Source: Brachionus plicatilis (lineage: Eukaryota; Rotifera; Eurotatoria; Ploima; Brachionidae). From it: DNA of 64,000 bases. Below, piece by piece: positions 47,445 to 57,478 of the stretch. The notes under the pieces were generated by a model. That model ran no database searches, had not been told where the DNA came from, and was given only the letters and a program-made list of their open reading frames with translations. Location of the stretch: the NCBI GenBank assembly GCA_010279815.1, contig QEOQ01000435.1, positions 48,073-112,072 on the forward strand. Reading direction: 5' to 3'. Numbering within the stretch: the first letter of the stretch is position 1; the number at the start of each line of letters is the position of its first letter. The position numbers and the translations under genes were made by a program.

Positions 47445-48788
47445 TTAATCATTATTTGTTTCACATTCAATTAAATTTTCAATAAATTTTTTTTGAAATT
47501 TAAATGCTGTAGCACCATTATTATAGGCAATATTTAAAAAATTTAATTTTATCAAATAATTCTTATTGTCTTTACTTTGTGCATATATTTTTTCATTGTT
47601 AAAGTAAATTTTTATCATGTTATTCGATTCAAAAAATCGTGCCTTGTTTTGTTTACATGCTAATGAGTTCCAATAGTTTTTCAAAGTTGGTCTCAATTTA
47701 AAAACAACAACGGAACGATCATTTAAAATTATAAAATTATCATCATGAATACATATTGAATGTATTTTTGTTGTTGTCATTAATCTTGTTAAAAATCTAT
47801 CTGGTTCATTGTATTTTCTTAGTGGTATTAACTGTTTATTCAATTCAGCTACATAAACTAATTGTGGAACGTCAGCATAATCATTTCTCATGTTACTTTT
47901 ATTAAAGTCACAGACTACATTAAATATAAAAATTGAACAATCTTGCAAAACAATAACATTATGATTATATGTGTAAATTTTTTCAATAGGTGCATTACTT
48001 TTGAGTTTAAATTTAGAAAGTTTTTTAATGTTGTAGCGTTCATGTTTCCATATTACCAATAAACCATTGTTATCACCAGAAATTGTACATTTAAAAAAAC
48101 ATGGTTCAATTGAAAACGAAATTTTGAATTTTTCTTTCTTTTCAATTTTATAAATGCACTCTAGTTGTGTAGAAAAAACAATTAATTGATTTGGATTTAA
48201 TTGTTCATTTTTTTGATAATAAGTTTCATTATCATTTACATTATAATTTTTAAGTATTTGAACATCTAAAAGACTTGCTTCACTTGTCGATTTATAAAAT
48301 GTTGTCGATTGATTTAATGTATAAGATTTATTTCTACATGTTGGACATGAAAAATTATAATCTTTCCATTTAGTTAAACAGCATTCGTGCATATAATGAC
48401 CACATGAAGTAATTGTATCAGTTTGTGTTAAACATATTGAACATGTATCAAATAATGGTGATGGATATTGTTTAATTTTTTTATTTAATACAATAAATTT
48501 ATAAATAGGTTTTATAGTTGTTATGTTATTTTCATACATTTCGTGAGAGTTATAAAAAGTACATTGATAATAAATGTTTATTTGTAAAATTTTTTTATCA
48601 AAACCAAAAATAATTAAATCACTTCTTTCATCATAATCTTCTACTATTTCTAAACAATTAAGTGAACACTCAAATGGATGACCGTTATTAATTAAAAATG
48701 GTTTGTTATTTAAAAAGCATTTCAAACTATTATCATTGTAGCAGTATATTTTGTATTTTCCTGTTATTTTTACAAATTTAACTTCCAT
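47445..48788 (-). CDS. RING-finger protein with beta-propeller-like regions
   Basis: A 447-residue protein. The RING is at about residues 116-152: CSICLTQTDTITSCGHYMHECC, ending CPTC, with the C3HC4-type spacing (C-x2-C, C-x-H, H-x2-C, C-x2-C). It could act as an E3 ubiquitin ligase. It is placed between an N-terminal 110-residue and a C-terminal 290-residue region, both with propeller-like strands (GDNNGLLVIWKHERYNIK). This arrangement resembles a substrate-binding propeller joined to a ligase, consistent with redirecting host ubiquitination (inference). Confidence 0.85.
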   Translation of the reverse strand: MEVKFVKITGKYKIYCYNDNSLKCFLNNKPFLINNGHPFECSLNCLEIVEDYDERSDLIIFGFDKKILQINIYYQCTFYNSHEMYENNITTIKPIYKFIVLNKKIKQYPSPLFDTCSICLTQTDTITSCGHYMHECCLTKWKDYNFSCPTCRNKSYTLNQSTTFYKSTSEASLLDVQILKNYNVNDNETYYQKNEQLNPNQLIVFSTQLECIYKIEKKEKFKISFSIEPCFFKCTISGDNNGLLVIWKHERYNIKKLSKFKLKSNAPIEKIYTYNHNVIVLQDCSIFIFNVVCDFNKSNMRNDYADVPQLVYVAELNKQLIPLRKYNEPDRFLTRLMTTTKIHSICIHDDNFIILNDRSVVVFKLRPTLKNYWNSLACKQNKARFFESNNMIKIYFNNEKIYAQSKDNKNYLIKLNFLNIAYNNGATAFKFQKKFIENLIECETNND

Positions 48789-48840
48789 CTTTTTTTGTGT
48801 GTGTATAATAAAATTTATAAAAAATCAAAATCATTTTTTT

Positions 48841-49674
48841 TTATATACCCAATAAATGTTCAATAAATTCAACGTTTAGCAACATACTCTCTAATATAAA
48901 TGCGCTTAATGCCAAAGGCTTGAATACATTATTTACTCTGGACTCGGAAAGACATTTCTAATAAACTTCTCTATCATTTATTAAATTAAAAGGAATAGCA
49001 CAATTTTCAGACAAAATAAGGCTTAATAATATTCTAGCTGTTCGTCCATTTCCATTTGAAAACGGATGTATATCTAAAAAAAATATACTAAAGAACATTG
49101 AACCAATTTTAATTTTATTTTGCAAATCGTTTAAATTAGGGTCTAGTAATAAACGTTTTGTGTCAACAAATAGATTAACCAACTCTCCTAAAATTTTATC
49201 TGGTTTACAATATTCATAATTCATATTTGAAGCAGAAGCATTTGTTGTCCTTAAATTTCCAGCATTAGCCCACAATTGTTGACTAATAATTTTATTTATA
49301 TCTTTTGCCAAATCCAAATCAAATAAATTTACATCAAAATTCATATTAAGTATGTTTGGCATATATTTATTAAGTGCGTTGTAAAAATTTTTGATTTTCA
49401 ACTCTATTATGTTTTTTGTTTTTTTTTTTTTTAATATTTCAACAACTTAATCATAACAGACATCAGGTTTTATAATCATTTCACCTTTTAAACATTCAAT
49501 TAAATAATATACAGAACAAAAAAATTCAATCGATTCATTACTTTCCAACGTTACAGATTTGTCAAACTTTTTTTTGATCATGACAATTCTATCAAAAATT
49601 CCTTGATTATTATAAGGCCAATAATGTGTTCTCCACCACAAATTTGATTCAGGAATTTCAAAATTTATATTCAT
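48841..49674 (-). pseudogene. Fic-domain (AMPylase-family) gene with two in-frame stop codons
   Basis: From the ATG at 49674 one continuous reading frame runs to 48841, broken only by TAA at 49447-49449 and TAG at 48958-48960. The Fic core motif HPFSNGNGRTARI is intact between the two stops, with the catalytic His and the GNGR anion-binding segment. After the TAG the frame continues with a typical Fic C-terminal helix pattern. An A run lies between the two halves but is in frame. Two nonsense codons make decay more likely than a sequencing slip. Its TATATA (49712-49717) is shared with the divergent gene. Confidence 0.8.
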
Positions 49675-49711
49675 ATCACACACACACACACACATATGCG
49701 TTTTGCTTGTG

Positions 49712-49717
49712 TATATA
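49712..49717. promoter_or_regulatory. Shared bidirectional TATATA element
   Basis: A palindromic TATATA lies 38 nt from the Fic relic start (49674) and 43 nt from the divergent gene start (49760), so it could serve both directions. Confidence 0.5.
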
Positions 49718-49759
49718 ATGATTGAAAAAATGATTGGTTTTTTAAAAAAAAAACTAAAA

Positions 49760-50872
49760 ATGTTTGGAGACAATAATTTCAAATCGTTTAGTGGGTGTGG
49801 TATTATATTTAGAAAAACCTCTAATAGACCATTACCAGACCTTTCAAATCTTATTGGTTATTCAAAAAAAAAAGGAATCGAACGAAAAGAATGGATATTT
49901 AATGCAAAAAATAATACCAATCAATTTGGGATTGTACCAACCGAGTGGATTTTTTGTGACAAAAATACACAAAAATATTTTAAAATAACAATAATAAACG
50001 AGACACAACAACAAGTACAAGATTATTTGAATAACAAAAAACGTTTAAAAGAAAACATTTTTCAAGATTTGGATGTTTTTATAGTTAATAAAAGTGACAT
50101 TCAACAAACCAAAGATCATGAATATACAAATGTAACTACACTACTTTTGGACACTGATACAAAAATTAAAGATGTACTAATATGGACAAAAATTTACATT
50201 CAAGTATTCGATCAACATTCTATTGAATATGAAATCAATGTTAATCTCAACTTTTTTGATTATTTAATATTAAACATGACACCAAAATATAATTTTAACA
50301 ATATTAAAATTAAAACTGATAACCAATGTGAAGTAACAGTGTTTGAAAATGAAATGTTATATGAAATTTCAAAAAAAGAACTTGACATCACCACAAGTGA
50401 TTTTGGTGAATGTATTGAATCAAAATTTCAATGTCACTATATACCCACTAAACTGTACGCCTTTGCAAAATTTATTATTAAAAACAAAGTAAAGTTGTCT
50501 TGTTTATGGCAACAAATTCATTCAATGAAATCGTGTAATGTTGAAACTAATAAATCAATATATGAAATTATTGATGAAATGATGGAAATTGAAAAAAAAG
50601 AAACACAAATTTTAAATTTAATGCAAGAATTAAAAAGATTGGTGGAACATTTTAAAAAAAATAACATTGATGACGAAATTTATTTGTGTGATGAAGGAAA
50701 TCCAATGCAAATGATTATTTATACTTTGATAATATTAAATTCAAAAAAAAAAAGTCTTGTGGCAAGACATAGTGCATTTAATTGTATTGTTGCAATGTTT
50801 TGGTGTGGTCATGTTCAAACATATTCACCCTGTGAATTGATTGAGCATTCTGTGTCCACAAGAAATGAATAG
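49760..50872 (+). CDS. Hypothetical protein, paralog of the 45643-46938 product (about 370 aa)
   Basis: I start it at the ATG at 49760 (MFGDNNF), the first one 43 nt or more past a TATATA box. The frame is open further upstream, but those codons overlap the promoter. Conserved LNFFDYLILNMTPK and a C-terminal CELIEHSV segment pair it with the 45643-46938 product. The two genes are separated by a RING gene and the Fic relic, so the duplication is not tandem. Function unknown. Confidence 0.72.
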   Translation: MFGDNNFKSFSGCGIIFRKTSNRPLPDLSNLIGYSKKKGIERKEWIFNAKNNTNQFGIVPTEWIFCDKNTQKYFKITIINETQQQVQDYLNNKKRLKENIFQDLDVFIVNKSDIQQTKDHEYTNVTTLLLDTDTKIKDVLIWTKIYIQVFDQHSIEYEINVNLNFFDYLILNMTPKYNFNNIKIKTDNQCEVTVFENEMLYEISKKELDITTSDFGECIESKFQCHYIPTKLYAFAKFIIKNKVKLSCLWQQIHSMKSCNVETNKSIYEIIDEMMEIEKKETQILNLMQELKRLVEHFKKNNIDDEIYLCDEGNPMQMIIYTLIILNSKKKSLVARHSAFNCIVAMFWCGHVQTYSPCELIEHSVSTRNE

Positions 50873-50973
50873 TACACTTTTTTTAAAAAAAAAAACTTCA
50901 ATTAAATTTGCAAAATAAATTTTTTAAACACCATCACCAATTCTTGTGTCTTGTTTTTTTTAAAAAAAACATG

Positions 50974-50980
50974 TATAAAA
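50974..50980 (+). promoter_or_regulatory. TATA box (TATAAAA)
   Basis: Lies 31-37 nt before the ATG at 51011. Confidence 0.5.
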
Positions 50981-51010
50981 CAGCCAGTTTAAATTTTTAT
51001 TTTAAAAAAA

Positions 51011-51229
51011 ATGAACTGTTATCTTTGCAATTTACCGTTTGGGCCATTACGTTATCCAAAAAAATTTAAACATAAATATTGTAGTCATTTAGTTTGTTAT
51101 GTATGTTTTAATGGTTTAGTAATAACAAATCATAAACGTACTACAAATATTCGTTTTTTGAAGTCCAATCATGTTATAGTTATGAACATGAATGGGTACA
51201 ATCATACAAGAATGAATCTGTGCAATTAA
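51011..51229 (+). CDS. Small zinc-finger-like protein, probably continuing in another frame
   Basis: Encodes CYLCNLPFG... followed by YCSHLVCYVCF, a C-x2-C / C-x-H-x2-C-x2-C arrangement like half of a RING. After the stop at 51229 a coding-looking stretch ending at about 51385 lies in another frame (open from 51216), without its own ATG, including DRPWDGMHSLIL. A frame break near 51216-51229 is likely. A TATAAAA box lies at 50974-50980. Confidence 0.5.
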   Translation: MNCYLCNLPFGPLRYPKKFKHKYCSHLVCYVCFNGLVITNHKRTTNIRFLKSNHVIVMNMNGYNHTRMNLCN

Positions 51230-51591
51230 TAATGTTAATTATACTGAAACTAATGTATGTTATATAAATGGTACATCTTATAATTATGATCGTACAAATT
51301 ATAATCCCGAATGCATATACGACAGACCATGGGATGGTATGCACTCTCTTATATTAAGAAAATACATTGAATATATCGAGATTTAGAATATAATCATGTT
51401 AATTTTACACATTTTTTTTTTTTTAAATAATATTTGTTAGTTCATCAATTCTCAATAAAAATTTAATTTACAATTAATTTAGGGGTTTTATGATTGAAAA
51501 CAAAAATTTAATTCCATAAAAAAGTAATAAGTTTATTTTGTAATTTTATTTAATGTCAAATTTAAATTGGCAAAAATTAAACTAATAAAAA

Positions 51592-53746
51592 TTACTTCAT
51601 ATCATTTATAAATTGTATCAATTTCTTTTCATCTTCATTTGAAACAGTGGTAGTTTTCACCCGTTCAATTTCACATGGTTGATTTCCCACATTAATTGTT
51701 GTACATTTAATTGTGTATTCAGATTCAACAGCATTTTTTTATGTCCTCATTTGAATTTGTGGTGGTATTTGATTCTTCATCTGAAGAAGATTCACTTTCC
51801 GACCGAGATTTCATTTCATTAATTGAACTTGTCTCACTCGCCTCTTTATCACCAATTGAACTTGTCTCACCCGGCTCTTTATCAACAATTGAACTTGTCT
51901 CACACGACTGAGGTACAATTTGTTGTATAATGGTCTTCAAATGATCAGGAGCGCTTTCATATAGTTGATGGTTGTTATTTGATTGTTTTACATTTTGAAT
52001 AGCGGTTTTCAATGTGTCCATGTTTAATAGCGACAATTGGGCTTGAATATTTTTTTTTGGAATAAAATTATCTCGTGTACCCAAGTGTGTCAAAAGTAAT
52101 TCATTTACACTTTCACTTTGATTACCATTGTTTGATGTAATATAATCAAAAATGGTCTTTAACTTTTTCAAGATTTCATTGATAATTGTGTTTATTGTAG
52201 ATGAAGTTTGATCAATTAGACCATCAACATTATCATTAGAATTACTCTTTAATACAGACTTTTTGATATTCTCCACACAACTTGAATCCATAAAATATAC
52301 AATCTTTGCTGCATTATTATAAGCTTCAACCAAGTTTAAAAAGCAATCATACAATTCAGTTTCAAATTGACAAATTTTATTCATCAAACAATTATATTCG
52401 TTTTCCACTTGGTTCGTTTCCAAAATTGTATTAATCTCATTAATAAGTTTATTTTCCAATTCATATACTGGAACATCGACTTTTATTTCATGGTAGTATG
52501 AATGAAAATGATTCGATACATCACAATCACATACTCTACATATATCTCCGGCTATGGCTGTGCATCGAGTCAAATGTTCGTATGAATTAACATTGTCCAC
52601 AATACCATCATTAATATTACACTTAAAATGACATGGTTTTTTTAAAAAATGTGTTTTACAATATGTCGAATAATAAGATTCTTTAACTAGTTTAGAAACG
52701 GGAGCCATTTTAACTTCTCCCATTTTTTTTATAATGTTATTCTGTTGTTTGTAAATATTGTCAATTAATGTCATTACAATTGAAAATTCAGAAAACAAAT
52801 TTTTAATTTTACCAATTGTATCATGAAAGGCACAATTAAATTCATAATATCGAGTATTGATTTCTTCAAATGCAGCCACATAATCACCATTTGTTTTATC
52901 AACAATATTTAAAATATGATCAATCTTTTTTCCTACAGTCTTGAATTTTTTTTCAATAGCTCGTTTAAAAAACGAAATCTCTTCGGCGCGTTCTTCTTCA
53001 TCAACAATACTCATAGTATCTAATAGAGACCATCCTTTTGAAAAAAATGGATTGTCTATATTTACAATAAATCTAGTATTTGAACTCATTAATGACATGT
53101 TAGATTCCAATTCTTCAAATGATTCTTTAAAAAACCAGTCAATTGAAAAATTTGCCTGATTAATGTATTCGCAATTAGACAAGACAAATATAATATTCTT
53201 GATAATGTTTTTGTGTAGAATAGATTTCAATTTGTTCCAAATGTATTTTAATTGAGCATCAAATCTAGCAATTGCACCATTTATAATAATTATAATTCCA
53301 TCCAATTTTGTAAGTGATTTGACAGTATCAATTATACGTGACGCATGCTGTGTATCTGTTTCTGTTCCATTAGTATCACCAAATCCAGGTGTGTCAATAA
53401 TATCAAGAATAAAATTATCATACTCGATATTATAAGTGTTTGTATTTGTTGTTTTACTTGCTCCAATTCCTCCCATGTAGTCATTTTTTACTATGCCTTC
53501 AAACGAAAAGGACCCATCAACAGGAATATTTGAAAAATCGACTGTTTTGGGCAAACTTAAAAAATTTATAAACGAAGACTTGCCACTTCCTGTTGGACCT
53601 ATTATGAGAATTGTACGTTTTTTTTTAATTGGAATGGGTGTTAACCATGATGAATATGATAATGATGATAAAGATGAAGAAGCTTGATAATTGTACGGTT
53701 TGATGCTTTTTTTAATACCACCACCAATAGGCTTGTAAAAACTCAT
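51592..53746 (-). CDS. AIG1/septin-like GTPase with Cys-rich middle and repetitive tail
   Basis: A Ras-like G domain near residues 40-200: GPTGSGKSS (P-loop), DTPGFGD (G3), IIFVLSNCE in the G4 position, where NKxD is expected, so nucleotide specificity is uncertain. After long helices comes a Cys/His cluster (CHFKCN...CRVCDCDVSNHFH). The C terminus holds repeats of ETSSI-x-DKE. The frame stops at 51725, but a coding-like stretch with TTTVSNEDEKK, echoing TTTNSNEDIKK just before the stop, continues in another frame to 51592. AIG1-type proteins act at membranes; a role here is inference. Confidence 0.82.
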
Positions 53747-54416
53747 TTTTGTTAATTTTTTTTAAAAAATTTTATAAAAATTATATTTTGGAATTAACTG
53801 TTTATATAGGTAGCAGTAATTATGAAATTTTCCATCAAACTACTTCAAATTTTGAATACCTTCAAAAAAAAAACAAAAAAATAACATGTTCAAAAAAATT
53901 TATTAACAAAAAAAAAAATTGATTAAATCAACACACACACACACACACACACTTGTCTTGTTCATTATTACCTTTACAAATTTCATTTTTTTTATATAGC
54001 CAATTTCATATTGATTGTTGAATGAGGTTTAATTTCAACTTTTGGGTACAAAAAACAGAAATGGTACCGACACCTGTACAGTATTTTTTTTGTTTGCCAT
54101 TTTTTAATCAAATCTAGATATTGGTGTTCTTCGTGGCACGGTAAATTATTAATCTTGTTTATTGTCTTCACAATCCATTTAAAACAACAAATTAATTGAT
54201 TCGATCTAGTGTATAAAAAGACAGAATTTTTAAAAAAGTTTAGAAACTTGGACTAGTAAAGTAAAAATGAGCAAAAAATACGACACTTTTGTTAAACAAT
54301 AATGAATCTCTAAATTATGTAGAAATGATTGAATACTGTTTATTGAATGATATAAAAAAATTAAATTTAGACTAAAGTTTTTAAAAAATAAATATTACAA
54401 ATTATAATTTATCAAA
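53747..54416. other. Intergenic region of 670 bp with a broken small ORF
   Basis: No long gene. It holds a (CA)n tract near 53930-53952. A TATAAAAAG box lies at about 54212 with an ATG at 54267. That frame closes after 11 codons, but a +1 shift exposes a helical 30-residue continuation (LNYVEMIEYCLLNDIKK) ending near 54374. This may be a decayed small gene. Confidence 0.5.
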
Positions 54417-54560
54417 TTATTTTTTTTTTGATTCTACATATTGATTAATAATTTTTTCTGCAATTAAATAAACATTACAAGGTAAATTAAAAATTAGTGG
54501 TTTGACAAATTTGAAAATTGATTTTCGTTTTGTCGTCCATTCTTCAATAGGTCTAAACAT
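54417..54560 (-). CDS. Small basic ORF (47 aa), uncertain
   Basis: The ATG at 54560 opens 47 codons (MFRPIEEWTTKRKSIFKF...), with a hydrophobic middle and a lysine tail. It lies 20 bp after the stop of the same-strand gene at 54581. No TATA box specific to it was seen. It may be a real small protein or chance. Confidence 0.35.
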   Translation of the reverse strand: MFRPIEEWTTKRKSIFKFVKPLIFNLPCNVYLIAEKIINQYVESKKK

Positions 54561-54580
54561 TTGAATTTTTTTATTGACAA

Positions 54581-56557
54581 TTACTTTATTATACACAAAG
54601 TAAACAAAATTTCCACATTTAATTCATTGTGTTTTTTTAAGAATTTGTCTAGTAAATTTGAATACGAAATAAAATATTTATCAGGACCAATTATTTTGTA
54701 ATAAAGTTCATACCATAATTTTTCATCTATTTTTTTAAACGGCAAATTTGTTTTGGGATCCAGATTTGGCAAGACAAAATCGTGTTCAATCCAATATTTA
54801 TTAGTATTAAAATAGTCAAACGAAAAGGCATACACATTCATGTTGAATGTAAAATCAAAACTTATTCTAAATGTTTTATCACTAAATCGTTCAACTATAT
54901 GTGCAAGTAGAAAAAATTCTTCGTTTGACAAGTGTTCACATGGCAAATTTTTTCTCAACAAATCCTTGTCATTTAGTAATTGCTTTTTACAATTTACTTC
55001 TATAGGTATTGTAACAAGTTGTGGGTTTTTATTTTTTTTTTTAACAATTATTTGTAAAAAATCTGATTTATATGCCACAATTCGTCGAAAAAATTCTTCT
55101 TGTTCTTCAAGTCCCAAACTCCAATAATGTGAACGTAGTTTCATATAAGCTGGATATAAAAAAACACATTTTTTCAAATGATTAATTGAATAACGAGAAA
55201 AGGCATGCTTTGGAAAAAAACTAACCAAAAAATCATCAAGAATCTCAACAACATTATTATATTCCAAAATTAATTTGTACAATTTGTAAGAATAACGCAA
55301 TCGATTTGAGTATATTGGTTGATATAGCATGAACCAAATGTTGAAAAATTTTGGCACAAGTGTTGATTGATAATGTTTAGCAATAAGATAATCTTGTTTT
55401 GTATATCTTATTGTTAGTTGATGTTCAATTAATGGCATAATAGAATTCCACTTATTTTTTGGAAGTATAGAATTGTTTTTTAAAAAATGCCACAAAACCA
55501 TCAATAAAAAATCAGCATCATGAGAAAACCCAAAAATTTCGTGTAATATCTTATTTGTCTGTACAATTTTATTTGGTTTTCCTCCAAACATAATAAATAC
55601 TTGTTCAACGTAACCATTTGTTGGATTGCATAATAAACTATTCATTTTGTTATTGGACATAATTTCCAAAATATTTATTGGAAAATTGTAAATTTTATTA
55701 ATTGGTAAAAATTGTATTGTGTCTTGCATTTCTATTATTTTTAACTTGTTTAATACAGTGTTTTGTTGTTGATTGGATAAAGTAAATGGTAAAATTTGTT
55801 TTGTATTTTCAAATAAACACAACAACTTAATCATTATATGATAAATTTTTTCGGATGAATCATCATTTAGATGTTCACAATATTTTTGTCTTAACAATCT
55901 GGGGTTCAATTCATCTATATAGTTTGTGGCTCTATTTTTGTTAATATCAAAAATTTGTTGTAATCGTTTTTTTTGTTCAACAATAAATCTTGAAGATTTT
56001 AATAGACAAACAGCGCGCAATTCAATCATCTTCATATCTCTGTAATTATCATTTTTTTTTGCACGCTCAGGACATATATTTATATATTCATGTGTAATCT
56101 TCGGTACATACCATCTATTTGCTTTATGTTTAATTGTAATATTACCAAGTGGTAGAAACGGCAATGCAAATCGTTGATTTGATGAACATTCAATATAAAT
56201 TTCGATGGGTGGTGTTTTTTTTGGATTAAATTTATTCTCAGTGTCCAATATTAGTTTGTTTTGTATTAAATATGCCATTTTGTAAAATTCATCATCTTCA
56301 ATATTAGTTTCTCCATCAAAAATACATATTTTTTTGTATAATAATAAATTATTATTAAATTCTTCAATTTCTTTACAAAAAAGATTTACCAATTGTGAAA
56401 AATAACTTGAATTTTTTTCTTGTTTTAATTTGTGTATTTTATATAAATCCTTATTTGGATTTGCATACCAACAATTAATTGGCTGCAACCGATTAGGAAT
56501 ACAATTTAACCAACAAACCCATTTTACGTCTTCCTCTATTATCAATACTCTAGACAT
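54581..56557 (-). CDS. Large hypothetical protein (658 aa)
   Basis: Begins MSRVLIIEEDVKWVCWLNCIP. It is rich in aromatic and basic residues. Helical throughout with short strands, it shows no signal peptide, P-loop or catalytic triad that I recognise. It resembles in style, though not in sequence, the 630-residue protein at 10607-12499. Function unknown. Confidence 0.7.
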   Translation of the reverse strand: MSRVLIIEEDVKWVCWLNCIPNRLQPINCWYANPNKDLYKIHKLKQEKNSSYFSQLVNLFCKEIEEFNNNLLLYKKICIFDGETNIEDDEFYKMAYLIQNKLILDTENKFNPKKTPPIEIYIECSSNQRFALPFLPLGNITIKHKANRWYVPKITHEYINICPERAKKNDNYRDMKMIELRAVCLLKSSRFIVEQKKRLQQIFDINKNRATNYIDELNPRLLRQKYCEHLNDDSSEKIYHIMIKLLCLFENTKQILPFTLSNQQQNTVLNKLKIIEMQDTIQFLPINKIYNFPINILEIMSNNKMNSLLCNPTNGYVEQVFIMFGGKPNKIVQTNKILHEIFGFSHDADFLLMVLWHFLKNNSILPKNKWNSIMPLIEHQLTIRYTKQDYLIAKHYQSTLVPKFFNIWFMLYQPIYSNRLRYSYKLYKLILEYNNVVEILDDFLVSFFPKHAFSRYSINHLKKCVFLYPAYMKLRSHYWSLGLEEQEEFFRRIVAYKSDFLQIIVKKKNKNPQLVTIPIEVNCKKQLLNDKDLLRKNLPCEHLSNEEFFLLAHIVERFSDKTFRISFDFTFNMNVYAFSFDYFNTNKYWIEHDFVLPNLDPKTNLPFKKIDEKLWYELYYKIIGPDKYFISYSNLLDKFLKKHNELNVEILFTLCIIK

Positions 56558-56689
56558 TTTTTTTGGAAAATTTTTTAAAAAAAGAACAATTCATCATTTA
56601 AATACTAACATAATGAACATCAAAAAAAAAGTATTTACGTAATCAATGATAAATAAATGGTTGCGCAATAAAAAATATTTTTTTGACAG

Positions 56690-56698
56690 TATAAAAAG
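56690..56698 (+). promoter_or_regulatory. TATA box (TATAAAAAG)
   Basis: Lies 31-39 nt before the F-box gene ATG at 56729. Confidence 0.6.
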
Positions 56699-56728
56699 TA
56701 TACTTTTTTTTATATTTTAAAAAAAAAA

Positions 56729-56935
56729 ATGGATCAACATAAAACCTATTTTGACAAATTGCCTTTAGAACTTGTAATGTATATTGGAACATTTTTAAAA
56801 AATGAAGAAAAGTTCAAATTGGAGCAAAGTATTGGCAAAGAATTATTTACGATTGACAATGAATTTCAATTGTTTAAACTTACTCAATTTTTAATTTTTT
56901 CATCAATTACAAGAAAGTTTAATAAACTACATTAA
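56729..56935 (+). CDS. Short F-box-like protein (68 aa)
   Basis: Residues 7-50 match the F-box pattern: FDKLPLELVMYIGTFL followed by helices with KFKLEQSI. An F-box binds Skp1 in SCF ubiquitin ligases; here no substrate-binding domain follows. A short F-box protein could titrate Skp1 or act as an adaptor for one of the separate WD40 proteins (inference). A TATAAAAAG box lies at 56690-56698, 39 nt before the ATG. Confidence 0.7.
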   Translation: MDQHKTYFDKLPLELVMYIGTFLKNEEKFKLEQSIGKELFTIDNEFQLFKLTQFLIFSSITRKFNKLH

Positions 56936-57087
56936 TAATGATTGTATGACCAATTTTTTTACAAATAAAATATTTTGATACAGATTTTTTTTTTTTTAAA
57001 TTATAATATTATTTTTTTAAATAAATATCTATTGTTAAAGAAATAGATTGATTAAATTTAACTGATTGTATAAAACCAAAAAAAAAA

Positions 57088-57363
57088 ATGAATAAATTTC
57101 ATGACAAAATAATACAATTAAATAATATTGAATTTGAGTTGAAAAGTATAGAAAAGAATATCACATTACTAAATAGAAATAATATAGACATTAAATCTTA
57201 TAGGCGTTTAGATGAATTAATTACAAGTTGTTTACTTAAATTAGACGAAATAGGAAATGTTGAGAATGAATTGTGTAATCAATTTCGTAAAAGACTTGTC
57301 ATTTTTGCAGATAAACTAGGACAACAGTTGGAATGTAAAAACTTTATTAACTATAATACTTAG
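57088..57363 (+). CDS. BAG-domain protein (Hsp70 co-chaperone family)
   Basis: A 91-residue, all-helical protein. Residues 35-75 fit the BAG domain: YRRLDELITSCLLKLDEI, then NQFRKRLVIFADKLGQQL, with the LDE-x-L-x-x-x-LLKLD helix and the R-K-x-x-V-x-x helix that contacts the Hsp70 ATPase domain. BAG proteins promote nucleotide release from Hsp70. It consists of almost nothing but the BAG domain. With the HSF-like genes 40 kb away it points to control of the host chaperone system (inference). Confidence 0.78.
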   Translation: MNKFHDKIIQLNNIEFELKSIEKNITLLNRNNIDIKSYRRLDELITSCLLKLDEIGNVENELCNQFRKRLVIFADKLGQQLECKNFINYNT

Positions 57364-57478
57364 TTTATTTCTAAAAAAAAAAATAAAAAATTTGTATAAT
57401 TAATTTGTTTCAAATTAATGTGTTTATTTAAGACTTGGCTCATACAGATGTAATTTCACGTACATATAGCTGACTAAA

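Noticed and set aside
48958..49449. Stop-codon reassignment explaining the Fic gene
   Set aside because: TAA, TAG and TGA all appear to end other genes at plausible places, so two nonsense mutations are the simpler explanation.
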